Positions 1 through 6,238 are shown, counted from the stretch's first letter. The stretch is DNA of 13,697 nt from an uncultured Clostridia bacterium (GCA_946535685.1 CAMNDR010000003.1:1-13697), one strand, 5' to 3'. Program-made: numbers and translations. Notes: generated by a model from the letters alone, not told the origin.

Positions 1-775
1 CCTCTGCCATTCTGCGGATGAGCTTCACCCACTGTACCGGGTGATTGATCTGCTGAAGCATGAGCTGCTTCGGGTCGCCCTCATAGGGGGCTGCGGTGAG
101 GTTCGCATACACCGGAATCTCCGGAAGCTGTACAGGAAAGCCTTCAAGCTCCTTACCGAACGGCTCCACGGCGGGCGTCATGTACGGCGAATGGAACGCA
201 CCGCTGACAGCCAGCATCACGCCTCTGCCCTTCTGTGCCTTGACATCGGCAGCGAGCGCTTCGAGCTGGGTCTTGTCACCGGAAACAACGAGCTGCACCG
301 GGGAATTGTAGTTCACCGGGAACACCTTGTCATAGGGCTTGCAGAGTGCTTCCGTCTGCTCGATGGGGAGCTTGACGACCGCCATCATGGAGACATCCTG
401 TCCCTCGCCGGCCTTTGCCATTGCAGCACCGCGCTTTGCAGCGATCATAAAGCCGTCTGCCTGCGCATAGGCACCGCCGACCGCAAGCGCCGGGATCTCA
501 CCGAGCGAGAAGCCTGCAAGGCCCTCCGGCCTGATGCCGTTCTCCATCAGCGCAAGTGCAGCCGCCATATCTGCTAAGTACAGGCAGGGCTGGGTGTTCT
601 GCGTCTGCTTCAGCTCTGTGCCGTCGCCCTCGAACATCTGTGCAAGCGTGCCGGGACGTTCTGTCTCAGCGATGTTGAACAGATCAGCGACAGGGTTATA
701 TTCTTCATAAAATTCCTTGCCCATGCCCACATGCTGGGCACCCTGGCCGGAAAAGACAAATGCTATTTTACCCAT
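1..775 (-). CDS. fabD: Malonyl-CoA:ACP transacylase FabD (C-terminus cut by window edge)
   Basis: Moves the malonyl group from CoA to acyl carrier protein, supplying the elongation unit for type II fatty acid synthesis in the cytoplasm. The 258 visible codons start MGKIAFVFSGQGAQ, which contains the N-terminal GQG motif. The nucleophile is Ser90 in GFSLGE, Arg115 lies in AAKRGAAM, and the catalytic His195 lies in SGAFHSPYM. QQINHPVQW near the edge matches the late part of the family, so only about 50 residues should be missing. The motif has Phe where E. coli has His (GHSLGE); non-His residues there are, as I recall, known in Firmicutes. The start codon overlaps the last 13 nt of fabK, so the two are translationally coupled. 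Family call is certain; the gene is only partial because of the window. Confidence 0.96.
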   Translation of the reverse strand, partial: MGKIAFVFSGQGAQHVGMGKEFYEEYNPVADLFNIAETERPGTLAQMFEGDGTELKQTQNTQPCLYLADMAAALALMENGIRPEGLAGFSLGEIPALAVGGAYAQADGFMIAAKRGAAMAKAGEGQDVSMMAVVKLPIEQTEALCKPYDKVFPVNYNSPVQLVVSGDKTQLEALAADVKAQKGRGVMLAVSGAFHSPYMTPAVEPFGKELEGFPVQLPEIPVYANLTAAPYEGDPKQLMLQQINHPVQWVKLIRRMAE

Positions 776-1713
776 TTTGCAGCTCCTTTCAGCAGTTCCT
801 CAGCTTCCTGCATGATCTCGAGGATGATCTCCTCGCAGGTCTGTTCCTTGCTGACCATGCCGGAGATCTGTCCGGCGAGGACGCTGCCCGTCTTGACATC
901 GCCCTCCACGGCAGCTCTGCGGAGCGAACCCGCGCCGAGGTTTGCGATGGATTCTGCCGTTGCCTCGGGCGCATACTCCTCCTTGATGAAGCTGCGTGTG
1001 AAGCTGTTCTTGATGCCTCTGCAGGTGTTTCCGCCGAAGCGGCGGCCGGTCACCTGGGTGGAAATATCCTTCGCACCGAGCACCATATCCTTGTAATTCT
1101 GGTGAACGCCGCATTCCTTCGCAACGAGGAAGCGGGTGCCCATCTGTACGCCGGCAGCACCCAGCATAAACGCTGCAGCGATGCCTCTGCCGTCACCGAT
1201 ACCGCCTGCAGCGAGCACCGGGATATCCACGGCATCCACGACCTGCGGCACAAGCGCCATCGTGGTCAGCTCGCCGATGTGGCCGCCGGACTCCTGTCCT
1301 TCTGCGATCACAGCATCAGCGCCTGCCTTCTGCGCCTGCTTTGCCATTGCGCAGGAAGCAACGACCGGAACGACTTTGATGCCGGCCTCTTTCCACATGG
1401 CAATATAAGGAGCCGCACTGCCTGCGCCGGTGGTGATGACAGCGGGCTTTTCCTCTGCACACACCTGCGCACATTCTGCGGCGAACGGACTCATCAGCAT
1501 TATATTCACGCCAAAGGGCTTATCAGTCAAAGACCTGGCGATATGGATCTGTTCTCTGACATACTCTGCATTGGCGTTCATAGCCGAAATGATGCCAAGG
1601 CCGCCGGCATTGGAGACCGCTGCGGCAAGCTTGCCGTCAGCGATCCATGCCATACCGCCCTGGAATACCGGGTACTGAATGCCCAGCATGTCGCAAATAG
1701 GCGATGCTACCAT
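763..1713 (-). CDS. fabK: Enoyl-ACP reductase II FabK (FMN-dependent)
   Basis: Reduces trans-2-enoyl-ACP to acyl-ACP, the last step of each elongation cycle, using FMN and NAD(P)H. The 316-residue protein is a TIM-barrel of the nitronate monooxygenase/FabK family. It has the N-terminal MLGIQYPVFQGGMAW, the glycine-rich AAGGIGDGRG (about 168-177) and GVQMGTRF for FMN phosphate binding, and His145 in AEGQESGGHIGE, the residue position tied to NADPH/activity in pneumococcal FabK. FabK replaces FabI in many Gram-positives and is not sensitive to triclosan, so that property is expected here by family. It begins 3 nt after the acpP stop with GAGGG seven bases before ATG. It ends inside fabD with a 13-nt overlap. 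Confidence 0.96.
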   Translation of the reverse strand: MVASPICDMLGIQYPVFQGGMAWIADGKLAAAVSNAGGLGIISAMNANAEYVREQIHIARSLTDKPFGVNIMLMSPFAAECAQVCAEEKPAVITTGAGSAAPYIAMWKEAGIKVVPVVASCAMAKQAQKAGADAVIAEGQESGGHIGELTTMALVPQVVDAVDIPVLAAGGIGDGRGIAAAFMLGAAGVQMGTRFLVAKECGVHQNYKDMVLGAKDISTQVTGRRFGGNTCRGIKNSFTRSFIKEEYAPEATAESIANLGAGSLRRAAVEGDVKTGSVLAGQISGMVSKEQTCEEIILEIMQEAEELLKGAAKWVK

Positions 1714-1716
1714 TGA

Positions 1717-1944
1717 TTAGCCCTCGTTGGTCAGCTTCTCAACAGCCTCGACCAGCTTGCCGACAGTGTCGATCTCCGGAGAGGGAGTGAACTCGATGCT
1801 GAACTCATCCTCGAGGTCCATGCACATCTCAGTCATGTCGAGAGAGTCAACGCCCAGGTCGGAAAACTTGGTGTTCATGTTGATCTCGGAAGCCTCGGTG
1901 TCGGTAGCCTCTGCCAGCATCTCAATAATTTTTTCCTTTACCAT
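1717..1944 (-). CDS. acpP: Acyl carrier protein AcpP
   Basis: Carries growing acyl chains on a 4'-phosphopantetheine arm during fatty acid synthesis. This 75-residue acidic helical protein has the attachment motif GVDSLDM, with the serine receiving the arm, followed by the acidic recognition helix MTEMCMDLEDEF. The reading frame stays open upstream to 2049, but that extension runs through palindromic noncoding sequence. The ATG at 1944 is chosen because AAGGAG sits at a normal distance before it and because the 75-residue product matches the family's usual length. It lies between fabH and fabK in the operon. Unlike the tightly packed fabK and fabD, it has a 198-bp gap in front of it with its own promoter-like sequence, which fits the need for much more ACP than enzyme. 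Confidence 0.97.
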   Translation of the reverse strand: MVKEKIIEMLAEATDTEASEINMNTKFSDLGVDSLDMTEMCMDLEDEFSIEFTPSPEIDTVGKLVEAVEKLTNEG

Positions 1945-1958
1945 TGTCTTTACTCCTT

Positions 1959-2012
1959 TTTTGTGGTATAATATTATGTGTATCGGTTCATGTGAACCGG
2001 ATACGCCGGTTT
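1959..2012 (-). repeat. Leader repeat, copy 1 (acpP-proximal)
   Basis: Second-transcribed of two copies of a ~55-bp repeat in the fabH-acpP gap. The 39-bp core at 1974-2012 matches 2082-2120 at about 36 of 39 positions, and weaker similarity runs on to 1959. The core holds two overlapping inverted repeats: CGGTTCA/TGAACCG (1984-1999) and AACCGG/CCGGTT (1995-2011, 5-nt loop). They share the AACCG segment, so in RNA they would be mutually exclusive stems. This copy carries the acpP promoter-like elements. Confidence 0.8.
1968..1996 (-). promoter_or_regulatory. Predicted acpP promoter with palindrome over the -35
   Basis: On the minus strand, TTCACA (1996-1991) and TATTAT (1973-1968) are separated by 17 bp, each one mismatch from the vegetative consensus. 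The expected transcription start is about 15-20 bases before the acpP ribosome binding site. The -35 lies inside the palindrome GGTTCACATGAACC, so a protein bound there would cover it. Confidence 0.55.
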
Positions 2013-2014
2013 CT

Positions 2015-2031
2015 GTGGGGCGGTGCCCCAC
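2015..2031. other. Perfect GC-rich hairpin between the leader repeats
   Basis: Seven-base-pair stem GTGGGGC/GCCCCAC with a three-base loop, lying between the two leader repeats. No U-run follows on either strand, so it is not a standard intrinsic terminator. It could be part of an attenuator, an RNA-stability element or an interspersed repeat. Confidence 0.7.
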
Positions 2032-2037
2032 GTCTCC

Positions 2038-2060
2038 TTCTGAAAACATAGTTTTCAGAA
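2038..2060. other. Perfect 10-bp hairpin between the leader repeats
   Basis: Arms TTCTGAAAAC and GTTTTCAGAA pair perfectly around the three-base loop ATA. It lies seven bases from the GC-rich hairpin. On the minus strand it is followed by GGAGACG, not a U-tract. Role unknown; the pair of hairpins bracketed by repeats looks like one structured unit. Confidence 0.7.
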
Positions 2061-2065
2061 AAGCC

Positions 2066-2120
2066 TTTTGCGGTATCCTATTTATGTGTATCGGTTCTTA
2101 GGAACCGGATACGCCGGTTT
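2066..2120 (-). repeat. Leader repeat, copy 2 (fabH-proximal)
   Basis: First-transcribed copy of the ~55-bp repeat. It differs from copy 1 mainly in the centre of the first palindrome (CGGTTC TTAG GAACCG here) and in the stretch that forms the -10 element in copy 1, which here reads TAGGAT on the minus strand. The edge, GGATACC followed by an A-rich run on the minus strand, is similar to the fabH leader near 3121-3137. Confidence 0.8.
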
Positions 2121-2142
2121 TTGCTGTCCGGTCAGCTTATGC

Positions 2143-3099
2143 TCAGTACTCCAGCAGGCAAGCCATGTTGGACAGGCCGCCGCCGAAGGCACAGAGGATG
2201 ATCTTGTCGCCCCGTCTGAGCTGGCCGCTCTCCTTGAGCTCGTGCAGCGCCATCGGAACGGAAGCGCTGGAGGTGTTGCCGTACTTCTCGATGTTCACAA
2301 ACATCTTGTCGGTGCTGATGCCCAGCTTGTGGCACGCAAAGTCGATGATGCGGGCATTTGCCTGATGCGGCACGATCCATGCGATATCGTCCATGGTCAG
2401 ATGGTTGCGCTCCAGCAGTGTCTGGATGTCGTTGGTAATGGCAGTGACCGCATACTTGAAGGTCTCCTGCCCCTTCATATGGATATAGGGGGTATCCTGC
2501 TCCCGGTTGAAGAAAGGCGATGTTCCTACAAAATGCGGGATCTTGATGACATCGTCGCCGCCCTTGACCGTGCAGACGGAATCGAGATAGCCGTCGCCCC
2601 GTTCCAGCACAGCCGCACCGGAGCCGTCACCGAAAATGACGCAGGTCGAGCGGTCGGTCCAGTCGAGAATGGCGCTCATGCGCTCGCAGCCGACCACAAG
2701 GATCCGCTTGTACTCCTTGTGCAGCGCAAAATAAGCCGCTGCCGTTTCGAGCAGATAGAGAAATGCAGCGCACGCAGCATTCAGCTCCATTGCCGGGCAG
2801 GTGGCACCAAGCTGGTTCTGCAGCATGCAGGCCATCGACGGGGAAACCGTCTCGCCGCTGACAGTGGCAGCCAGGATCAGATCCAGATCCTCCGCCTTCA
2901 CGCCGGCATCGTCCAGTGCAGCCTGTGCGGCCTTGGCGCCCATCTCAGAGGTGAACTCCGTCTCAGAAACATGGCGTTCCTTAATGCCGACACGCTTGGT
3001 GATCCATTCGTCATTTGTCTCGACGATATGGGAAAGATCATCATTTGTGACGACTTTCGGCGGCACATACATACCGGTACCGATGATACGAAAACTCAT
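2143..3099 (-). CDS. fabH: Beta-ketoacyl-ACP synthase III FabH
   Basis: Starts fatty acid chains by condensing an acyl-CoA primer with malonyl-ACP; it is a cytoplasmic thiolase-fold enzyme. The 318-residue length is normal. The catalytic triad is visible as Cys110 in ELNAACAAF, His245 in WIVPHQANAR and Asn275 in YGNTSSASVPMAL. The N-terminal DEWITKRVGIKERH and the middle GDGSGAAVL are also typical. The ATG at 3099 has AGGAGG a few bases upstream. It is the first gene of the fab operon and is divergent from the ECF sigma gene. The promoter-like pair TGTAAC/GCTACTAA lies about 40-70 bases upstream. In streptococci the gene just before fabH is the repressor fabT; none is present here. Confidence 0.97.
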   Translation of the reverse strand: MSFRIIGTGMYVPPKVVTNDDLSHIVETNDEWITKRVGIKERHVSETEFTSEMGAKAAQAALDDAGVKAEDLDLILAATVSGETVSPSMACMLQNQLGATCPAMELNAACAAFLYLLETAAAYFALHKEYKRILVVGCERMSAILDWTDRSTCVIFGDGSGAAVLERGDGYLDSVCTVKGGDDVIKIPHFVGTSPFFNREQDTPYIHMKGQETFKYAVTAITNDIQTLLERNHLTMDDIAWIVPHQANARIIDFACHKLGISTDKMFVNIEKYGNTSSASVPMALHELKESGQLRRGDKIILCAFGGGLSNMACLLEY

Positions 3100-3138
3100 T
3101 GGAAAGCCTCCTGTGGTTGATTTTTTGGTATCCTTTAA

Positions 3139-3168
3139 TTAGTAGCCGCTGCAGGAGATTTTGTTACA
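3139..3168 (-). promoter_or_regulatory. Predicted ECF-type promoter for the fabH operon
   Basis: Minus strand: TGTAAC at 3168-3163 (-35), 16 bp, then GCTACTAA at 3146-3139 (-10 region). The leader to the fabH ATG at 3099 would be about 33 nt and contains AGGAGG. TGTAAC resembles the -35 used by Bacillus SigX/SigV-type factors. There is no good vegetative pair here: the nearest would need a 19-bp spacer. The same elements with the same spacing face the sigma gene. Confidence 0.65.
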
Positions 3169-3234
3169 AAAATAGCCGCCAAATCATCCCATATCCATCA
3201 CCCGATTTTTGTGCATATTGACCATTCTGTTCCC

Positions 3235-3264
3235 TGTAACATTTCAGGAGCAGAATGCTACTAA
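3235..3264 (+). promoter_or_regulatory. Predicted ECF-type autoregulatory promoter of the sigma operon
   Basis: TGTAAC at 3235-3240, 16 bp, then GCTACTAA at 3257-3264. This is an exact match in both elements and in spacing to the minus-strand site at 3139-3168. The predicted start near 3271 gives a short leader with GAGGAGG at 3281-3287 before the ATG at 3298. ECF factors commonly drive their own operon, so this fits autoregulation by the adjacent gene. Confidence 0.65.
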
Positions 3265-3297
3265 CTATTTGATGAAAGCTGAGGAGGCTTCATTGCG

Positions 3298-3810
3298 ATG
3301 AAACAGGAATTTGAAGCGTTATACCAGGAATATTTCCCACGCATCTACGCTTTTCTCTACAAGCTGACCGAAAGCCGGGACTTAGCGGAGGAGCTGACGC
3401 AGGAGACCTTTTATCAGGCGTTCGTTTCCTTCTACAGATTCCGGGGCGACAGTGATGTGTTCACATGGCTCGCCTCGATCGGGAAGCATACATATTACCG
3501 TTATCTGCGGAAGAACCGCCACCAGGTCGAGAATCTCAGCGCCGAGCAGCTCATTGAGCTGTACGGAGAGGGCGCGACAGAGCATCTGGCGGACACTGTG
3601 GAGCGGCAGCTTCTGTTGGAAAGCACGCGGCGGGCGCTGTTGTCGCTGCCGAAAAAATACCAGGATGTGACCATCCTGCGGGTCTACGCCGACATGAGCT
3701 ATGCACAGATCGGCGATGCGCTGCATATCAGCGAAAATTCGGCCAGAGTGATCTACTTCCGGGCGAAGAAAATGATGATGGAGGCGATTCAGGATGAATA
3801 TGACGTGTGA
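3298..3810 (+). CDS. ECF (group IV) RNA polymerase sigma factor
   Basis: Directs RNA polymerase to a small set of alternative promoters. At 170 residues it has only the two ECF domains. Sigma region 2 spans about 5-72, with RDLAEELTQETFYQAF for core binding and -10 melting and FTWLASIGKHTYYRYLR. Sigma region 4 spans about 112-162: LLSLPKKYQDVTILRVYADM, then the helix-turn-helix SYAQIGDALHISENSARV, which reads the -35. The ATG has GAGGAGG ten bases upstream. The next gene, an anti-sigma factor, overlaps it by 17 nt. The twin promoters in front of it and in front of fabH suggest that its targets include itself and fatty acid synthesis (inference). It does not clearly match a named Bacillus sigma factor. 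Confidence 0.95.
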   Translation: MKQEFEALYQEYFPRIYAFLYKLTESRDLAEELTQETFYQAFVSFYRFRGDSDVFTWLASIGKHTYYRYLRKNRHQVENLSAEQLIELYGEGATEHLADTVERQLLLESTRRALLSLPKKYQDVTILRVYADMSYAQIGDALHISENSARVIYFRAKKMMMEAIQDEYDV

Positions 3811-4132
3811 GGTCGCAAGAGATCTGGCGGAGTTGTACCATGAAGGTCTGGTCAGCACGGAAAGCGCCAGAGCGATCCGTGCGCATCTGAAGGGGTGCAG
3901 CCGCTGCAGGCGGTACTACAAGGCTTATGATACGATGAATACGCTGCATTTCCCGCTGTATCAGACCCCCGACATCGAGGATGCCGAGGCGAGATCCTAT
4001 GAAGCGCTCTCAAAGCGTCTGCGCAAGCGGCGTGTCTTTGAGATCGTAACGACCGGCGCTGCCATCGGGGCAGGCTCGATCATGCTGGCAGCGGGCATCA
4101 TCCTGCTTGTGCGTTCGCATCACGATGATTGA
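3794..4132 (+). CDS. Membrane-anchored zinc-type (ZAS-like) anti-sigma factor
   Basis: Holds the preceding sigma factor inactive until a signal arrives. The 112-residue protein starts with a cytoplasmic zinc-finger-like domain: Cys5, then His31-X3-Cys35-X2-Cys38 (HLKGCSRC), the ZAS pattern of anti-sigma factors. A basic linker (KRLRKRR, about 74-80) leads into one membrane segment, about 82-106. Only about six residues (SHHDD end) follow, so it has practically no extracytoplasmic sensor. The ATG at 3794 is preferred over 3800 because GGAGG at 3780-3784 is nine bases before it. It overlaps the sigma gene by 17 nt and cobO by 8 nt. Pairing with the sigma factor is strongly supported by position; the signal is unknown. 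Confidence 0.88.
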   Translation: MNMTCEVARDLAELYHEGLVSTESARAIRAHLKGCSRCRRYYKAYDTMNTLHFPLYQTPDIEDAEARSYEALSKRLRKRRVFEIVTTGAAIGAGSIMLAAGIILLVRSHHDD

Positions 4133-4640
4133 GATCTACTGCGGCAGCGGCAAGGGCAAGACCACTGCAGCCCTCGGTCTGACGCTGCGTGCGTCCGGTG
4201 CCGGGATGCGGGTGCTGTTCATGCAGTTTCTCAAGGGCGGCGAAACTTCGGAGCTTTCTGCGCTCTCACTGCTGCCCGGCGTGACCGTGCGGCGCTGTGA
4301 CCGGGACTATGGCTTCACATTCCGGATGAGCGATGCCGACCGTGCAGCGATCACGGCTTGTCACAATGCGCTGCTTGCCGGGGCATGGGATGCCATGCAG
4401 ACGCAGTCAGCCGGTCTGATCGTGCTCGATGAGCTGTGCGCCGCATACAACACCGGGCTGCTCGATCAGGCAGCCGCTCTGCGGCTTGTGCAGCACTGTC
4501 CGCCGGAGATCGAACTGGTGCTGACCGGCCGGGACCCGGATCCGGCGTTTCTTGCAGCCGCGGATTACATCAGCGAGATCCATGCCGTGCGGCACCCCTT
4601 TGAACGGGGCATCACGGCACGGAAAGGGATCGAATATTAG
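4125..4640 (+). CDS. cobO: Corrinoid (cob(I)yrinic acid a,c-diamide/cob(I)alamin) adenosyltransferase
   Basis: Transfers the adenosyl group of ATP to the cobalt of reduced corrinoids, giving adenosylcobalamin or its precursor. The 171-residue protein begins MIEIYCGSGKGKTTAALG, the modified P-loop of the BtuR/CobO/CobA family. It goes on with RVLFMQFLKGG, AGLIVLDELCAAYNTGLL (Walker B-like) and LVLTGRDPDPAFLAAADYISE, all typical. It is shorter than E. coli BtuR and lacks that protein's N-terminal extension, as in many Firmicutes. The ATG at 4125 overlaps the anti-sigma stop by 8 nt. There is no clear Shine-Dalgarno, so translation probably depends on coupling. A TTG at 4107 is in frame but would only add six unlikely residues. 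No other cobalamin gene is nearby, so its place in a sigma operon is unusual. Confidence 0.92.
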   Translation: MIEIYCGSGKGKTTAALGLTLRASGAGMRVLFMQFLKGGETSELSALSLLPGVTVRRCDRDYGFTFRMSDADRAAITACHNALLAGAWDAMQTQSAGLIVLDELCAAYNTGLLDQAAALRLVQHCPPEIELVLTGRDPDPAFLAAADYISEIHAVRHPFERGITARKGIEY

Positions 4641-4644
4641 GATA

Positions 4645-4682
4645 CCTCCCTGCACCGGGTGATGCAGGGAGGTCTTGCTTTG
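4645..4682 (+). terminator. Intrinsic terminator of the sigma/anti-sigma/cobO operon
   Basis: Ten-base-pair perfect stem CCTCCCTGCA/TGCAGGGAGG (4645-4654 with 4663-4672) with an eight-base loop, then the T-rich TCTTGCTTTGT. It sits five bases after the cobO stop. On the minus strand no T-run follows, so it serves the convergent symporter gene poorly. Confidence 0.75.
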
Positions 4683-6101
4683 TCAATTCACATCGCCGTT
4701 TTTCAGCCGCTGCAGATATTCCTTCGTCTCCGTCGCCACGACACCGGAAAGCCCGAACAGGGCAATGATATTCGGCAGCGCCATGAGACCGTTGAAAATA
4801 TCCGCCAGATTCCAGACAGCCTCGACCGTCAGATACGGCCCGACCGCCACCGCCGCCACATACAGCCAGCGGTACAGCGTGGTCAGATTATGCCCCGGCC
4901 CCGCCAGATACGCAAGGCAGCGCTCGGAATAATAATTCCAGCCTAAAATCGTCGTAAAGGCAAAAAATGCCAGACACAGCATCAGCACCAGCGACGAGAC
5001 CTGCTCCGGGAACGGCAGACCGTACCGGAACGCATCCGTCGTGATCTCCACGCCCTGGAGATCCTTTTCATAACTGCCCGACATGACAATGGAAAGCCCT
5101 GTCATCGTGCAGACAACGATCGTGTCGATAAATGTGCCGGTCATGGTGACCAGACCCTGCCGCACAGGCTCCCTTGTCCGGGCTGCAGCGGCTGCGATCG
5201 GCGCAGATCCAAGGCCTGCCTCATTCGAGAAGATCCCCCGTGCCACGCCGCTTTGCAGAGAAGCACGCATCACAGCAAATCCCGCTGCACCGCCCGCAAG
5301 CGGCCGCAGCCCGAATGCGCCCTTGAGCACCGTCATCGCGGCGGCGGGCACCTCGGTGATGTGTCCGAAGATCATCAGCAGGCAGCACCCGACATAGACC
5401 ACAATCATCACAGGGACGATGCACTCCGAAACCGTCGCAATGCGCTTGATGCCGCCGATGACGATCAGCGCCACAAACAGTGTGATGATGAGTCCTGCAA
5501 TGAGAGTTGTCAGTGTAATGTCCCTGCCTGCGATGTTTACCGTGTGAACTGCATCCGGATCGAAGAAATAATTGGCTGCCGAGGTGATGCCGTTGATCTG
5601 CGTGATCGTGCCGATGCCCATGAAGCCGGCCAGCAGGCCGAACACCGCAAAGAGCTTGCCAAGCCATTTCCAGCTATTTCCAAGTCCATGCTCAATATAA
5701 TAGAACGGGCCGCCCAGGAAGCTCCCGTCCTTCATCTGTGTACGGTACTTTACAGCAAGCAGCCCCTCGGCATATTTGGTTGCCATACCAAAGAAGGCAG
5801 CCACCTCCATCCAGAACAGTGCTCCCGGCCCTCCGGCTGCGATCGCCGTGGCAACACCGACGATATTGCCTGTGCCGACCGTTGCGGAAAGTGCCGTGCA
5901 GAGTGCCGCAAAGCTCGATACATCGCCGCTTCCGTTTTCTTCATCCCTGACCATGTAACACAGTGCCCTGCCCAGCTTATGCACCTGCAGGAATCCGGTC
6001 CGGATGCTCATCCAGATGCCGCACCCCAGGATCAGCACGATCAGCGGGATGCCCCAGACATAGTTGTCGATCTCTTTGATCATTGAATTGAATGCTTCCA
6101 T
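4683..6101 (-). CDS. Sodium:alanine/glycine symporter (AGCS family)
   Basis: Multi-pass membrane protein that imports small neutral amino acids such as alanine or glycine with Na+ (H+ in some members). The 472-residue length is usual. The family signature is clear: SATVGTGNIVGVATAIAAGG (72-91) followed by PGALFWMEVAAFFGMATKYAE (92-112). Long hydrophobic segments run throughout, and a short hydrophilic tail ends KEYLQRLKNGDVN. The ATG at 6101 has AGGAGG close upstream, with a slightly short spacing of about four bases; the next in-frame Met (residue 7) would be further from it. It is monocistronic, read from a promoter back-to-back with that of the hydrolase gene. It resembles AlsT/DagA-type carriers; the substrate is not decided by sequence alone. 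Confidence 0.94.
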   Translation of the reverse strand: MEAFNSMIKEIDNYVWGIPLIVLILGCGIWMSIRTGFLQVHKLGRALCYMVRDEENGSGDVSSFAALCTALSATVGTGNIVGVATAIAAGGPGALFWMEVAAFFGMATKYAEGLLAVKYRTQMKDGSFLGGPFYYIEHGLGNSWKWLGKLFAVFGLLAGFMGIGTITQINGITSAANYFFDPDAVHTVNIAGRDITLTTLIAGLIITLFVALIVIGGIKRIATVSECIVPVMIVVYVGCCLLMIFGHITEVPAAAMTVLKGAFGLRPLAGGAAGFAVMRASLQSGVARGIFSNEAGLGSAPIAAAAARTREPVRQGLVTMTGTFIDTIVVCTMTGLSIVMSGSYEKDLQGVEITTDAFRYGLPFPEQVSSLVLMLCLAFFAFTTILGWNYYSERCLAYLAGPGHNLTTLYRWLYVAAVAVGPYLTVEAVWNLADIFNGLMALPNIIALFGLSGVVATETKEYLQRLKNGDVN

Positions 6102-6149
6102 TTGGCCTCCTGCTGCGAATGATTTTACAACTGATGCTTACCGGTATTT

Positions 6150-6179
6150 ATTGTAACACAAAACAGGGTAAAAAGTCAA
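6150..6179 (-). promoter_or_regulatory. Predicted promoter of the symporter gene
   Basis: Minus strand: TTGACT (6179-6174), 18 bp, TACAAT (6155-6150), each one base from consensus. The leader to the ATG at 6101 is about 40 nt. Its -35 is separated by two bases from the -35 of the opposite promoter. Confidence 0.7.
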
Positions 6180-6181
6180 GC

Positions 6182-6211
6182 TTGACAAGAGCCGCCCATT
6201 TTTGCTATAAT
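6182..6211 (+). promoter_or_regulatory. Predicted promoter of the cysteine hydrolase gene
   Basis: TTGACA (6182-6187), 18 bp, TATAAT (6206-6211): both hexamers are perfect vegetative consensus. The ribosome binding site AAAGGAGG follows at about 6224-6232. The two divergent -35 boxes sit in the 10-bp palindrome TCAAGCTTGA (6176-6185). Confidence 0.8.
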
Positions 6212-6238
6212 GAATACAACATGAAAGGAGGCGCTGCC

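Noticed and set aside
1945..2049. N-terminal extension of the acyl carrier protein to 110 residues
   Set aside because: The extension is read through hairpins and a promoter; ATG at 1944 has a good ribosome binding site and gives the standard 75-residue ACP.
2068..3120. 350-codon open frame on the plus strand across fabH
   Set aside because: Antisense shadow of fabH with no recognisable domain; it would also have to cross the palindromic gap.
4107..4124. TTG start for the corrinoid adenosyltransferase
   Set aside because: Adds MCVRIT before a normal N-terminus, has no ribosome binding site, and ATG at 4125 fits the overlap-coupled pattern of the operon.
6152..6180. Third copy of the ECF promoter starting with TGTAAC in the symporter-hydrolase gap
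   Set aside because: The -10 position after 16-17 bp reads GTCAAG, not GCTACTAA, and a consensus vegetative promoter explains the region.
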